Assembly: GCA_021234155.1 (NCBI GenBank)
Contig: JAJEKV010000087.1
Coordinates: 1,907,409 to 1,971,408, forward strand
From: Isoetes taiwanensis
Lineage: Eukaryota; Streptophyta; Lycopodiopsida; Isoetales; Isoetaceae
Length of the DNA stretch: 64,000 nt
Direction: 5' to 3'
In this document: in pieces, positions 32,572 through 45,149 of the stretch
Position numbering within the stretch: the first letter of the stretch is position 1
Layout: each line of letters begins with the position of its first letter
Notes under the pieces: generated by a model
The model's input: the letters and a program-made list of their open reading frames with translations, nothing else
The model's database searches: none
What the model was told of the DNA's origin: nothing
Made by a program: the position numbers and the translations under genes

Positions 32572-34756
32572 TTAAGCTCTTAAGTTGAGCATTATTGGAA
32601 CAACCACGAGGGTAACAGTCGCAAGTCGGCCCATTCGATTTGATACCCCATCAGAAGTACTGTTTGGATTGAAAGGTTGAATGGTTGAACTACCTGAAGG
32701 AGAACTGCTGTTGCTGCTGCCACCACTGGAAGGTATATAAAAGGCATGTCAGAAAAGAAAATGAGCTTATCCTTTTATGTTATATATTAGTTCGCCATGG
32801 CACGAAATCTCAATAAGAAACACTACTTTTCCAAAAGTGCATCATAATGAAATAGAGTATGAGAAGAAATGCAATGCTGATTTAGGTAGTCATGAACATT
32901 TTGCATTCAGCTGCAGGCAATTTTTTTGAGCATGTGCAACTCCATATAACTAACATAGTTCGACAAATCACAAGAGTGTAAAGAACACAGGAATCATACC
33001 TTGATGATGAGGGATATTGACAGCTTGAGTAACCTGCATATATAAGCAAATGATATTGTTATAATAATACTGTGATACACGTGGTGTACCAAAGCTTGAA
33101 ATAACAAATAGACATATGAATCCAAATAAAAACACTCACTTGGATCTACATTAGTGGTAGTTGCAGCACCACCAAAGTCACAACTTCCAGATGCCTGTGA
33201 ACTTCTCTGAAAGTAACTATTGAATGCATAGCTAGCATGTGAAGAGTAAGTATCAGGAAGATAGCAAACTCCACCACTTTGGATAGGTCCACAATCTGCA
33301 CTGCCTGGGCCACAAGCCCAGTTAAGGGCAACAGCAAGCACACTATCACTTACTCCAGCTTTTGCAACACACCAAGTACTGCTGCCGCCCGTTGTCGGGG
33401 TGGTACCATTTGAAGCAGTGCTTACACCATCAGGGGGATTGACTATTCCATCGTGCTCAATAAGTTCATGCCTGTTCATGGCCATTAGATTATGGAAAAG
33501 GCTCCAGGATTGGTCAGACTGTGTGCTTAACATCTCATGAATGTAACTGTTAATGGCAATGCCAGGCCTCTTAGGAGTTCCTTCATTGCTAGAAACATGC
33601 TTAATAAGATTCTTGGTATAAACACCAGCATTCTCATCCACATCTGCACTTGTAGGCCATCCCATTTCACTAACTGTAACCAATATGTCGCTGTGGTTGA
33701 GAAGCTCCATGGCATTAAATGTGGCATCAACTAGAGTATCAAAGTAGTTTGTATACACAACCTTTGCCTTGGAATCATATGCGCCCTTGTTGGGCTGTAG
33801 AAGAAAATATTCCAAAGGCATGCCCATGTTATGCTGTGTGACAGCAAGGGGGTCAACATTAAGCATGAAGTAAGAAGCCGTGGTAGCGAGAAAATCAAGC
33901 AATCCAGTCATTTTTGATAAATAGATTGGACGAAATGATGCTTTTGATGGAGGAAAAGCATCAGACATGATTTGCATACCCTGAGGACTTGATATTTTGA
34001 TTTGAGTATCCAGATTGGCTGCAGAAAGAGCAGAGTGAAGATTTCTCATGGCAGGAAGAAGCATATCAGAGGCTTCTACATATCTGGTAAGGACCTCATT
34101 GCCTACCATGATGCCTGTTATTTTAGTGCTGGGTATGTGTGGAAGGATTATCTCCTTCAGCCAATTAGATGCTGCAGTCTCTGAAGCCCCTAAGCCATGG
34201 ATCTTTTCGTTAGAAATGCCGACTAAGAGCTCGATTCCTGAACCTGCAAAAGCAGATATTACCGCAGGCTCTGCATCGTGCAGCCTCACTTGGTTGATTC
34301 CTAAAACATTTAGCAGATCAACCAGCTGCTGAGGATTCGAAAATCGGCTTCCATCTGCGTCCAAGTTTACCCCCACAAATGCGCCTGCATTATACAACAC
34401 GAAATCATTAACCACGCAATCCATTGCTCTAGTTTTATGTCTGGAACGGGTTTTAACTATCCGTTACAGATGAAACTCTGTCTGAGAAATGAAAAAACAG
34501 AGCATATAGAAAACAGCATTCATATCGTTGTTGCTTGAATCCAGAATGTTTTATTATAGGATTTCTATGAATCGAAGCTATCCCAAAGCTTATCCAGCTC
34601 TTTCAATAAGGAGCTCGATAGCGAAAAATACACTAAATGAAGAAGACTCATTTCTGCAAGCAGAAATAGTTACTCACCTGCAGCAGAGGCGACCAAGGAA
34701 AGGATCAAACAAACGGCCAGCATACCGACTCTTCGAGATGACGCGATTTGAAGCAT
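32572..34756 (-). CDS. GPI-anchored glucan endo-1,3-beta-glucosidase (GH17 + X8/CBM43)
   Basis: Four exons join in frame: 34756-34678, 34384-33140, 33033-33000, 32725-32572 (1512 nt, 503 residues), each intron starting GT and ending AG. Exon 1 gives a start and signal peptide (MLAVCLILSLVASAA core). Exon 2 gives the GH17 barrel, beginning GAFVGVNLDADGS, with acid/base Glu in VGNEVLTRY and nucleophile Glu in VTVSEMGWPT, then a Ser/Thr-Gly linker and the X8 carbohydrate-binding domain (STWCVAKAG ... CDFGG). The 34-nt exon 3 completes X8 with SYSSCQYPSSS. Exon 4 adds a Ser/Asn-rich stretch and a hydrophobic tail (LATVTLVVVPIMLNL), a GPI-anchor signal. Known relatives hydrolyse beta-1,3-glucan (callose) at the outer plasma membrane, cell wall or plasmodesmata. 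No lesion is visible, so this is the most trustworthy functional gene here. Confidence 0.93.
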
Positions 34757-37255
34757 TTGATAAGCTTGTGCAAATGAGAATAAATATGAAATAACGTAGT
34801 TTTTAGAGATGAATCATCCAGCTTCAAAAGCTTGAAAACAAAAAACAGAGGGGCTTCTGAGCAGGCCACTTTTGAAAAACGAGATAATAGCTGCCGGAAA
34901 GGAACAAAATAAAACAGTTGGGTTCTGAGGACCCACTAAAAACCCAAAACAAATCAAAACAATGGGACCACTTTGAAGCTCGATCTGAGCGACCCAAGAA
35001 TCGGAAGAATGGGCTTCTAACACGGGCAGGATTAAAATAAGAACTGTGCAGGAAGATCTGACAAGCAAGAAACGAAGGAGAAACGAGGAATTTTTTCACT
35101 AATCGGGGGATATAAAATGGGGGAGAAAAGGGGATTTATGGAGGTGGATGGAGTGATGCCGGAGATGGGAGGAGGAAGAGAAAAGGAAGAAGATCCTTTT
35201 CTGGGCTGGTTCTGTGCTGTAATACCGAAGAAAAGAACCTCTTCAAAAGCGACAAGGAGGAAGAAAAAAAGAAAATGAATCAGCTGCCACTGTTGTATCT
35301 AGTATGTGCTTAAAAACGTCGTTCTTCTTGCATTATGCGTTGTGTACTACGTACTTTTGCGTGACGTGGCCCTGTAATTATGGCTGTCTGCCACCTCGGA
35401 TCCCCAGGCCTAGCTGGCAGCATCCTATGCCCTTGGCTGATACCGGAATTCGTACCACCCTTTATTGCCGGCCCCGATTTCCAATGACATGCCCGTTGCT
35501 GTGAAATCTTACTCTTATACGTATTTGGATATTTATATCCTCGCATCCAATGATCTATGCTATCTGTTCTTATATTTATTTTATTTCATCAATTTTAGGG
35601 CACAACCTTTAGCACACCATGGTTGCCAACGCTCAATATTTCTTTTCTTCTTAACAAGAAACTTAGGCCTTCCACTAGTATCTCTGCTTTTGTGCCTCCG
35701 AACTCCCATTCTAACTCCAGTTAACGTGATTTCCGCAGCAGCCCTCCACCATTCCCAAATTCAACGCTTTGTTGTGAAAGTGGCCATGTATCGTTGTGAA
35801 ATTAGTGGGGGATGCCCGCACTCCGGCCATGTACAATGGTGGGAGTAGGGCCCATCTGGGTGTTCCCATAAGCCACAACTTTCAGTGGACGTGACGATGA
35901 TCATCATCATCTTCTAAAGCATCTCTGCGATATGCCCCATGAAACATGAGAGTTACATGAGAGAGTTACATCTCTGCTTATCATAAACTTTCAATGTGTA
36001 TTGGAATGTGAGATTTTATGGTAGCTCATGTCTGTCCATCTACAAACTTCCAGCGGAAGTTGGTCTTAGAAGATCTTAATTCAAACCTTGTTAACCAAAT
36101 ATAGAAAGTCTAAGGTCTCAATCGTGTTTTATTTGATATATATTCACATAATGACATGTGACGTATGGTAGCCAAGTGTGCATGCGACATATGGTGATCG
36201 AAGTATGGACAATGCAATGATGAAACCCAATGCAATGAATCCATTATGTGACTACATGAAGTAGTTCTAAATGTTATCATTGTAATCGTATGGAAAAAAT
36301 CATTGGGCTTCATTCTGCCTTCCCATCCAATCAGGTTACGACACATGGCAAGTATTCCTTGTTTGAAAGTCGAGCAAGAACAGCGGTAGATTTTTACCCC
36401 CTTTCTACCTACCTTCCGCCGATCTTACCCTGCATTCCATCGATTTTACCCTGCATTCAGCTGCAGAATGAAGCCCAATGGATATTTGCCGTTATGCCAA
36501 AGGCCGTCTTTCTCGACTAGAAAACAGCCCAGCGAGCCTTTCCCTTATACAATATTCAATTTGTGTTTTGGCATTCCACAAATTAGGGTAACAAACACGT
36601 TGCTCACATGCTTGGCACATATATATATCACTTGCCAAAATGGTCGGTGACTACAATTGGTACTTGCCTGTGTTAATAGTAAGAGCATTTATTTGGAATT
36701 ATGCAAGCTTCATTGGCTTTATGATTTTCAAGATGTTTTTCCATGCTTTCCTAGATCATTGGTTATATGAGAGACAAAGTTATGAGAATCTTTTTTTGTC
36801 TAAAACCTAGAAAGTAACTAATTTCATATCGTAGAACATGGCAATAGAAGACTCGTCCCCCCTAGTTAAATTATATATGCAAATAAATGCATCACTTTGT
36901 CACCTTGTGCCTCGTGCAAACATGCTTATATTGCTTTGTTAATAGTATTTAGAAAATTGTCACCCATGATTCTGACTATAATTGGTTCTGGTTTCCCTCC
37001 TCATGTAGGAAACAAATCTCACAACTCTCCTATTCCTCCTCCCTTCTATATGCTTTTACATAGGTTCTAATGTCCAAACACGTACGATGATCTCCTTCAT
37101 GTGGCCTCCATGGAAGATAAAAATCAATTCTATTTTATTCTATTCTTCAAGAAAAAACCATTTCTCCAATATCTATTTTTAGTCTTACTAGGCCGCATAT
37201 ATGAGGCAACCATCCTATCATGTGTTAAGAAACAATATTTTATTTTATGTTTTGA
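34757..37255. other. No gene seen; contains the glucanase 5' leader and probable promoter
   Basis: The first few hundred bases upstream of the glucanase start (minus strand) would contain its leader and promoter, but no element could be fixed by eye. Beyond about 35300 only short frames are found. A (GAT/ATC) cluster lies near 35898-35913. No transposon landmarks appear until the pentanucleotide tail at 37256. Confidence 0.35.
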
Positions 37256-37279
37256 AGGAATAGAATAGAATAGAATAGT
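37256..37279 (-). repeat. (TATTC)n tail of the LINE
   Basis: Plus-strand GGAATAGAATAGAATAGAATAG is (TATTC)n on the LINE strand. It directly follows the conserved LINE 3' UTR end (AACGTCCACGGAGACC, read on the plus strand at 37287-37302). Confidence 0.75.
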
Positions 37280-37432
37280 TTTTTTAACGTCCACGGAGAC
37301 CAATAGGTCATGGGACCCATACAATGGGCTAGTACAATCATTACTACTAGGATTAAAAAACCCCTGCCTCGAAAGGTTTTCAAGGGAAAAACCTTTGCAG
37401 TAATGATGATACTAGACAAGCGGAGATAATGA

Positions 37433-38471
37433 CTACTGAGGGCTCAGTAATTGCTGACGTTTATCTAGAACCTCAAGTATGTATAATGCCAAGTCATGCA
37501 CAGATGGTGCTCTGAGAAGTTGTGGAAGCGTGGAATGGAATGCTAATGTCAAAAAATGATTCCGGACTATCTCAAAAGCAGGGCAACTCAGAAGAGTATG
37601 GCTTTCATCTTCAATAACCTCAGAATCGCAAATGTGCACATAGTCTCGCTTCTCGCGGAAGTGCGGCGCTCCCATCTAATTGCCTCAACGGTAGACTGTG
37701 GGACCCCATGCTAATTGATGCAATAGCTACAAGCTTGTTCCTGGATAATGAAGCAAGCAAAATAAGCTTGGGGCCCGGTGCCAAGGTGGGATTTATGTGT
37801 GCATGGTAATGACCGGTTTTCACTTGGGCCAAAGTAAGCTGCGCCCCATATCTTTTGAGAAAAACAACCATTGAGATATTGTTGCAAAAGCTCAGGATCG
37901 AATCGGCAAGCATCGTGCGATTGCTGCGGTTTAATGTACCCAACGGGCAAAACCATGTAGTGCAATGCTCTTTCCAACATCGTTTCAAACGCCGAGGAGA
38001 TTCAACCATGGCAAGTGTAAGAACGGGATACCTAACATCATCCATGTGTTGCACCTTGCGATATATAGTGGAGATGGGCTTCATGGCGTAATGTTGAAGA
38101 GGCCAAAAACCCGCCTCTTGTAAAAGAATAGCATAGGGCAGTTGTTTTAACTCCGAGGGTCGTAAGTGAGAAAGGACTTTTGCACCCGGCCCAAGCTCTC
38201 CCAAGCACTAGCACTAATGGCCCCCACACTTCAGAGTGCAGAAAAAGAAAAGGCTCTACCAAAGCTCGAAACAAGTGGGCTTTCCGTGGCCAATCATGAA
38301 TTTAAAGCGAAAACAATTGTTTTGCATTGCATAGAGTGCTCTCCATCCAGCTGACCACCCGCTTGGTAATACATCGTTCCCAAAATGTGTTCTTCTGAAT
38401 TCTACACCAAGATACTTGTAGCTATCCACAACTTCAACTTCAGCGGCTATCATAGTACATAGGGGGAACAT
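37433..38471 (-). pseudogene. LINE ORF2 C-terminal region
   Basis: Frames include VDSYKYLGVEFRRTHFGNDV, RALVEPFLFLHSEVWGPLVL, YAILLQEAGFWPLQHYAMKP, LKRCWKEHCTTWF and finally CDSEVIEDESHTLLSCPAFE. This is the linker that follows the RT and the remnant of the reverse-transcriptase zinc-binding domain, with the first cysteine pair partly lost. The same linker is at 53350-53850. Confidence 0.75.
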
Positions 38472-38499
38472 TGTGACGAGAAGATTGAACTACCAAAAG

Positions 38500-39900
38500 C
38501 TTGGTCTTTTGAGATTAACACGGACACTGTGTTCTCACAAAAACTGCGGGCAGAGCATGTAAATGTTGCCGCATACTAGCAGCGGTATGTGTGCCGGAAG
38601 TGAAACATCATCACGATACATAAGTTGCCTAATGATATAGTGTGCCAAATGTGGATCTCCGCCATGATTATCAAGCCATTCTTCCAATTGATCAATGTAC
38701 AAGCCAAAGAGTGTAGGAGATAAAGGGCAACCCCGGATTTAACTCCAATATTGCTAGTGATTTGAGTACACGAGGTCGGAAATTTAGCAAAAACCCTTTC
38801 ATAGAGCCGATAAACCGCATTTTGAAGATCTTGTGGAACCCCAAGTGCCCGCAAGTTACCGCCAAAGAAGCTCAGCGTGGTAATCAGATCAAAAGCGTAG
38901 TAAAATCCACAAAGCATATATAGAGGTCTTGTTTCAAACTTCGACTATGTTCAATAAGCATGCATAATGTGAAAATATGGTCTATTGTAGAATGGCATGG
39001 ACGAAAGCACGCTTTTGTCCCTACAAAGACGCATACACCAAAGTATGTTACGCCCATGATGTCAAACGCTTCTCAAGAAGACTGGCTAAGAGCTTTGAAA
39101 ATATGGAACTTACCATGATCATGCGATAATTAGAAGGATCATGCTTATCGCCGCTTTGTAAATTGGTGCGACCTTTTACCGGCATGACCCAAGTTTCGCA
39201 AGCCTTCTTGCAAAGCTTGATTTAAAGAGTAGTGATGATTGGAAGCAATAGCGGACCTCCCCATTTAAGCAATTCCGCTTGCAAACCTTGAAGATCGAGA
39301 CTTGCCATTAGATAGATGCCGCAGTCCTTCTTTGACTTCCTCCTCGTGAATTGAAGAATATCACCTACCAAAGGAGGCATGAATTAAGGACCCCGGGATG
39401 ATCATATAAGTGGACCAATCGCTCATCCCATTCTTTGCATAGAGATATGTCCAAGGGTAGGAGGTGGTCGATATAATATTTTTTGCCGGAAGGTCCGAGG
39501 CTCAATGAGCGGTAATTCAAACATTTGCTTCGATGCTCAAAGAACAAAGCGTGCCTTTCTTGCGTTTCAAAACAGACTTATAATTCGAATGGCATTATGT
39601 CGCCAGATCGGCTCAACTATCATTTGCAATTGTTTTTAAGCCGCTTGCGTCTTCATCAAACCGGGCATTTCTAGGAAAGGATTTCCTACCAAAGATGAGC
39701 AACACCGGCGCGTGTACCAAAGCGAGACAGTAAGTAAGCAAAGTATCAAACAAATGCCGCATTACGCTCTTGAAGAGTTGGGTAATCCAAAATACCCGCA
39801 AGCCGCCAGGAGCTAATGTCCGTTCATATTCAAAAGATCTAGAATAAGTCAAGCTTAATGCGAGGGACAGAGCCGGATAGCAATGGGTTGAAGAGGTGGA
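38500..39900 (-). pseudogene. LINE reverse transcriptase remnant
   Basis: Visible blocks are CGFYYAFDLITTLSFFGG with the motif A aspartate, QNAVYRLYERVFAKFPTSCT, QITSNIGV followed by a damaged GCPLSP block, and RQLMYRDDVSLPAH, in which the catalytic box reads YRDD. Frameshifts separate all of them. Matches the plus-strand LINE at 12633-12950. Confidence 0.75.
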
Positions 39901-40958
39901 AGCTGCCACTTTAATGACAAATAAAGTGGATAGTGATCAGATTTTATCTCCTCATCTCTATGGCTTGCACTTGGGAAATGACATAATCAACAACACTAGT
40001 ACCACCACCCTGCCTATCCTGTCTGCATGTAATACCTTTAGAGTGTGGCCATTGCTCTAAGCCATTACAAAGTACCATCTCAAAGACTTCACAATAACCG
40101 GATGAGCTCCCTTCCAAAATGTTGAGACGAGTTTGTTAGCATCGGGCATGAACGTGGAAAGATCAGATCATTAGCGTAGACATCCATAAAGAGTCACGAA
40201 CATCCTCTAGTATGAGTTGAGAAGCTTGCATTTCAGCAGTGCGAGCATTGAAATCACCAAGAAGAATAACATGCCCCAACTGTTTGAATTGAGCAATGTC
40301 ATCATAAAGATCACCATAGGGATCATCTTGAGCTTACATCATATTCATCATAAAAAGGTGATGATGTAGGTGGGAAGTAACAGGCAGCAACAAAAATGGT
40401 ACTACTATTGTGGCAATGAAGTTTGATCCACATGTAGCGATTATATCTATCAGCTTTATGAAGCGTGATATATGGAGCAAGGGCATCCTTGAAATAGCAA
40501 GCAACTCCACCGCAACCTCGTTGCCCATGACATTCATTAAATAATGAAAAGAATTGATAGCCTCAGAAATGAGGTAGCCCGATTTGGCTGAATGCTCCCA
40601 CGCTTCCATGAGCGGAAGGATATCCATATCTTTTGCAATGGGATTCAAGCCATCACCTTTACGCCCGTGGAAAACCTCGACAATTCGGGATACCAACCGA
40701 AGGCACATTTCCTAGGAAGGTACATTTGAGGTATGAGCAGTGCGAACTGAGGAGGCTGGAGCAATAGAGGCAAAGCGCGGCAGCAATAGCAGCAACATAA
40801 GCAGCAGCAGGATCAAGGGTACCATTAGCAACATCATGAGAGGAATGGCCTTGGAGCGTAAGAAGATGTGGTGGGTGCGTAAGATGGAACAACACGAAGG
40901 CGATTTGCGGCGGTGGTATGTGCATGGGAAATGGGCGAATGGACTTTAACACCAGCAA
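39900..40958 (-). pseudogene. LINE endonuclease remnant
   Basis: The frame GDGLNPIAKDMDILPLMEAW and the following segment match the endonuclease of the plus-strand LINE at 11360-11680. Catalytic motifs further on are in other frames and damaged (a GDFNA-type block lies near 40230-40270). Confidence 0.7.
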
Positions 40959-41629
40959 AGATGAGTGGCCTTAGCATGATGAAAGGCGCCCAAAGGTTGC
41001 ATGTGATGGTGTAAAAATACGTAGTTTTCCACTTTAATTAGTGCAGTACTTTACCACCATTCTTTTTGAATGTCCCGGACCTTTTGCAAATTCAAGGCCC
41101 CGCTAATTGTTGGGACTTAGTAAGATCAAAATCCAGATAGAGAGATGTCCCTTTCAATTGCTTGGCCTCGCTTGAGGATATCCATTTTAGTACTCAAATT
41201 TCAAGACCGAAAAATTTCACTATGCTTGGGTGGTGGGGCTGCAATGCTCCAACCCTATGTGCAAAGAAGGACAACAACCGGGTGTTGTGAAGTCCAATTT
41301 AGCTAACACCAAAGTCTCAGATCTTCATTTGTAAAGTCTTCCGATGCTTCTTTCCGGCATGCCATTAATTACTAGATTACACCGACGGTTGTGCCTATCA
41401 ATGTATTCTCGCCTCTCCGGAAAGCAGATGTAGATGGAGATGTAGATGCAAAACCTGTTACATGAGAGTTTTGAAATTGGGGGGAGGATGAACTAGGCAT
41501 GGCTCTCACATTAGGATCATGATGCTTTGAAGAAGAAGTTGGAGGTGCCTTAGTTGCATGAGAATAGGAACGTTCCAAGGCAAGAACTTCGACTAGATGT
41601 GTCCTTAGCAAGCTCGGTCACTTGGCGTG

Positions 41630-42405
41630 TCATGCTTTCTTCCAATGCTGATGCAGTATTACAACTCGTAGACACCTCGAGACATGGCGTAGTAAATCTT
41701 GTCTTTGCTTGCCAATATCAACCATTAGGTGCTCCCAAATCATATGACAAGTAGCAAACTCCAACTTTGCGCCCTCAATTGCTTCCCAAAGCTTTGCATG
41801 TTCAAAGATGAATTTTGCCGCTGAGCGTTGCAAAGGTCGTTTACACTTTGCCAATTCAGACCTCAATGCACATTGAAATTGTGTCATCTCTTGTTGCCGC
41901 ATGTGCAAAGTAGCCGTGGAGAATGTCAAGCTTGTTCTCTAGATCTTTTTTGAAGCAAATTGACATAGAGAGGAAGACGTCCGGACGAGGGACCTTGGAG
42001 AAATCATCCGGGGTCAATGCCTCAAACAATCCGGCCCCTTTCATCATCCTGAGTTGAACCTCCAACGCATGTTGGAGGTGTGGCTGAATGATATGCACTT
42101 CCAACACCTGTAGCAGATGCAATCTGCTCCCCATCAGCATCAGCACCATGTGGTGAACCTCCAACGCGTGTTGGAGGTTCGGTCCGCAGGCGATTACCGC
42201 CAACACCTGTAACGGATGCAATCTGCTCTCCATCATCATGTGTTGAACCTCCAACAGATGTTGGAGGTTCGTCTGGGCCATTTGCTCCACCAACACCTGT
42301 GGGAATTTGCGATGGACAATGCTTATCCCGTTGAGAGTAAAGATGCAATGCCCTATTTAATGTCTGTTGTTTAAGATGAGCATCTTTATTGAGAGAACGA
42401 GTCAC
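41630..42405 (-). pseudogene. LINE ORF1 remnant with VGGS repeats
   Basis: 42022-42405 encodes three to four copies of a roughly 30-residue unit containing PPT.VGGS.HD..GEQIAS.TGVG. Downstream frames hold the coiled coil TATLHMRQQEMTQF and AKLWEAIEGAKLEF. At the DNA level each unit contains a palindrome around CCTCCAAC/GTTGGAGG. The plus-strand LINE shares the coiled coil but not the repeats. Confidence 0.65.
42041..42275. repeat. Three tandem units each carrying a 26-bp palindrome
   Basis: GAACCTCCAAC..GTTGGAGGTTC occurs perfectly at 42155-42180, with a changed centre at 42245-42270, and imperfectly at 42056-42080. Spacing is 90-100 bp. Each could form a hairpin with 11-bp arms. Confidence 0.8.
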
Positions 42406-42724
42406 ATCACTTTGTAACCGTTATCTTTGTTCGTGGATCTGAGAGACTTCAAGGGATGACGAGCAGGCCCTGACAAATTTGGCTGATCAAAGGGATTAAG
42501 ACCCACCATAGAAAAGTCCCCTAGCTGCCACAGAGGAATTGAAGGAGCCATTACTTCCAGAGGGCCGAAATGGGCTGATCTATAAGAGAAATCAGTCCGA
42601 AATCAAAAAGTCCAAAAAGCTGAAACGTATAAGGATGCAAATGGTCCGAATCATATGTCTTTGGAAAGATCCAGGCATAAGCTTTCCAACGAGCCCGAAA
42701 TCACCTGATTCTGATGTCTCTAGC

Positions 42725-43400
42725 TCAAGTTATGAGCTCGAGAAGTTTTGCCGTCGGGCACCAAAAAGCAAAGCGCCAAAAGAAGCGCCAAGGACGAAAG
42801 CCAAAAAATTTATTAATCAGATAAAAAGTACAAAATTTACATGTCTTATCTAACTGTGTAAGCACAAAAGGTGCCACATGAGCACGAGCCTGAAGCACAA
42901 TGTGAATCCAGATGCATTCCATCATTTCTGATTCAAGGGAGGAACACTTGTAGGCTGTCAGTATCTTTTTCTGGGCCACCGTAATAACACCATGTGCAGA
43001 TGAATAAATGCCCTAAAAGATGTGGTGTCTGCGATGCTCCCATATCGACCACAGGAGCCAACCAGAACCAAAATGGAATGCCCTTTGTTTAGCTGGGGGC
43101 CATGCATTGGGATAGGACACTAAGAGGATGCATCGACAGTCCAATGTACTGTTAAACAAACCTTGTAGCCAGGACCACACTAGTTGAACCTCTGGACAAT
43201 CAAAGAGACAGTGCTCAAGAGTCTCAATGTCTGAAAGGCAGAGCGGGCATACTGCAGATATGCGAGGATCATAGCGATGTCGGAAGGCATTAACACGCAG
43301 GCACCTGTGGATAACCTGCCACTGTAGTACAGAGACTTTAGGGTACAATGCCATTTTATATCTCAAGATAACCTTCATCACCCAGGAATTACTTTAGATT
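42725..43400 (-). pseudogene. Fragment of a second LINE family (RT zinc-binding domain)
   Basis: The minus strand at 43013-43381 encodes QWQVIHRCLRVNAFRHRY, then CPLCLSDIETLEHCLFDCPE and VQLVWSWL. This is a well-formed zf-RVT domain (C-x2-C, H, C) as found at the C-terminus of many plant LINE ORF2 proteins. Sequence differs from the zinc fingers at 53200 and 37600, so this is a separate lineage. The rest of ORF2 upstream is absent; the part to 42725 may be its 3' UTR. Confidence 0.75.
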
Positions 43401-44202
43401 ATAGAGGTTTTTTTAGATCAGGTAACTTTTGGGTTCCTGCTCTGGCAGCACTGCCAACAGAGTCTTACAGGTAGAATGTAATGTTCCTAACCAACATGCC
43501 CTTAACCAACTGGGCAAAACCGTCTAGACATTTATGAGTAGTCGCTTCTACCTCTCGGGAACATGACACCAAGATCCACTCGAGTTGACCCTCCTGGCAA
43601 CTTGGGATCTTGTCTAAACTTAAGGCTAGATCTAATTGGTCTCAAAAAAAATTTGCAAAAGTTACAGTATTGGTGAAGAATTTAATCTTCCACTTTGCCA
43701 TGGAATGATTCATTCTTATTCATCAAAGACAATAAAAGATCCAAAAGATTTAATATCCATGATACTCAATATATACAACATAACAATTGATCAAGTAAGA
43801 CAGGTGCTTCTAGCTCTAGAAATCGACCCCAATCCCCGGCTACATTGCCACCATCAACTTGGCCTCTGTCGTGCGGATTAACTGCACATGCACTCAATGG
43901 GGTTAGTCCTCGTGACTAAGTGGGGATCCCTAGCTGCCACTGTATGCATGGAAATACTCTGGAATCTTGGATACAAAGACATAAGCACAAGCAAACAAAA
44001 GATTCTAGGGAGTATAGTGCTAGACAATGACAACATAATCCAAGGAAATACCAAACATGAGTATCAAAAGCAGAGAAACATAGTCAAAGTACCAAAACAT
44101 CACAAAATAGCTCGGGGACAATGGGAAGCTCAGCCAACCTTCATGCAGGCCCTGTTAGCAGAGAAATGCCCAGCCAGCTCACATTTCGAGCCCCGTTTAG
44201 CA
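43401..44202. other. No assignable gene
   Basis: Short open frames occur (81 codons at 43636, 110 codons at 43888) without recognisable motifs. Nothing repeated elsewhere in the window was noticed. Confidence 0.3.
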
Positions 44203-44500
44203 GAGTTGGTGGGGGGGTGAACTTCGTATGTGATACCCTTACCAGCCCTCGTCTCTGGAGGACCTCTTACTATAGAGTCACAAGAGTTGATGCACAACCT
44301 CACCAGGAAGTTACGCATGTGAGGGAGACACGCCCGGTGTCACAAAGCACAAGAATACCACGGAGAAGCATAGATGAACATGAGCATGCCGGAGCAACCT
44401 AGGCTATCGCACCTAGAGGCCCGACCCCGGAGGTTCCAAGTACATCAAAATGTCAAGACAACAGTGGTGCAATACAAAGACCATGACATATGATGTATTT
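44203..44500 (+). repeat. Dispersed ~295-bp repeat, copy 2
   Basis: Same orientation and extent as 13262-13558. It begins GAGTTGGTGGGGGGGTGAAC, an extended form of the junction found inverted at 13886-13915, and ends at CATATGATGT. Confidence 0.7.
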
Positions 44501-45149
44501 CCCTTCATGTCAAAACAATGAGCAATGGAAGAAGTTGCTTTTGCCATAACCTGTTGAACTTTTTTGGCTGGAAATGCTGGGAACCCTCGATTCTCAATGC
44601 AAAGTTTGCAAATAAGTGGTCCTCAAGAGAAAATTGGTTGCTGGCATAATGTGAAGTAAGGACCTGCACTTGAAAATTTAGGCATCAAAGGGAGAGCATC
44701 GTAAACTAAGCTTAAGACTAAAGAATCTTACCTGTCATTGCTGGAGCTCAAACCTCCTTGAAGATTTGACTGAATAGATTTCATGAAGAACTGCATGCGA
44801 AATTCTTGATTACGGCTTCAAAACACGAAACGAAACCCATCCCTTTTCAACTGCTTTTACATCTAACGGATTACAATGAAAGTTGTGAAACCCAACTGTA
44901 ATCTATCCTCTTTGCTGCTTACTTTTGGAAAGGCCTGGACAACAACTTAATACCCATCAGTTACATGATTGGAAATGACATCACAACACATCACTTACAT
45001 GCTTGGAATGGGATGGTAGACCAAGAACAAAATGTTCAAAATGTATTCAAGATATATCCGCTCACATTTAGCACTGACTGTCAGCCCAAACCAGAGAACA
45101 GTTCAGAGAGCACTGTCAAATAAAGACAACTTGAGTTTTTTTCTACACA

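Larger units (their letters stand above)
37280..42480 (-). mobile_element. LINE (L1-like), nearly full length, decayed
   Basis: On the minus strand: ORF1 with VGG-rich repeats (42405-42022), coiled coil (41930-41630), endonuclease (40958-39900), reverse transcriptase (39700-38500), C-terminal region with a degenerate zinc finger (38471-37433), 3' UTR, and a (TATTC)n tail at 37256. About 5.2 kb, a plausible full length for an L1-type element. Stops and frameshifts are spread over all parts, so it is an old copy. It is the only LINE in the window in which both the ORF1 end and the tail are present. Confidence 0.85.
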
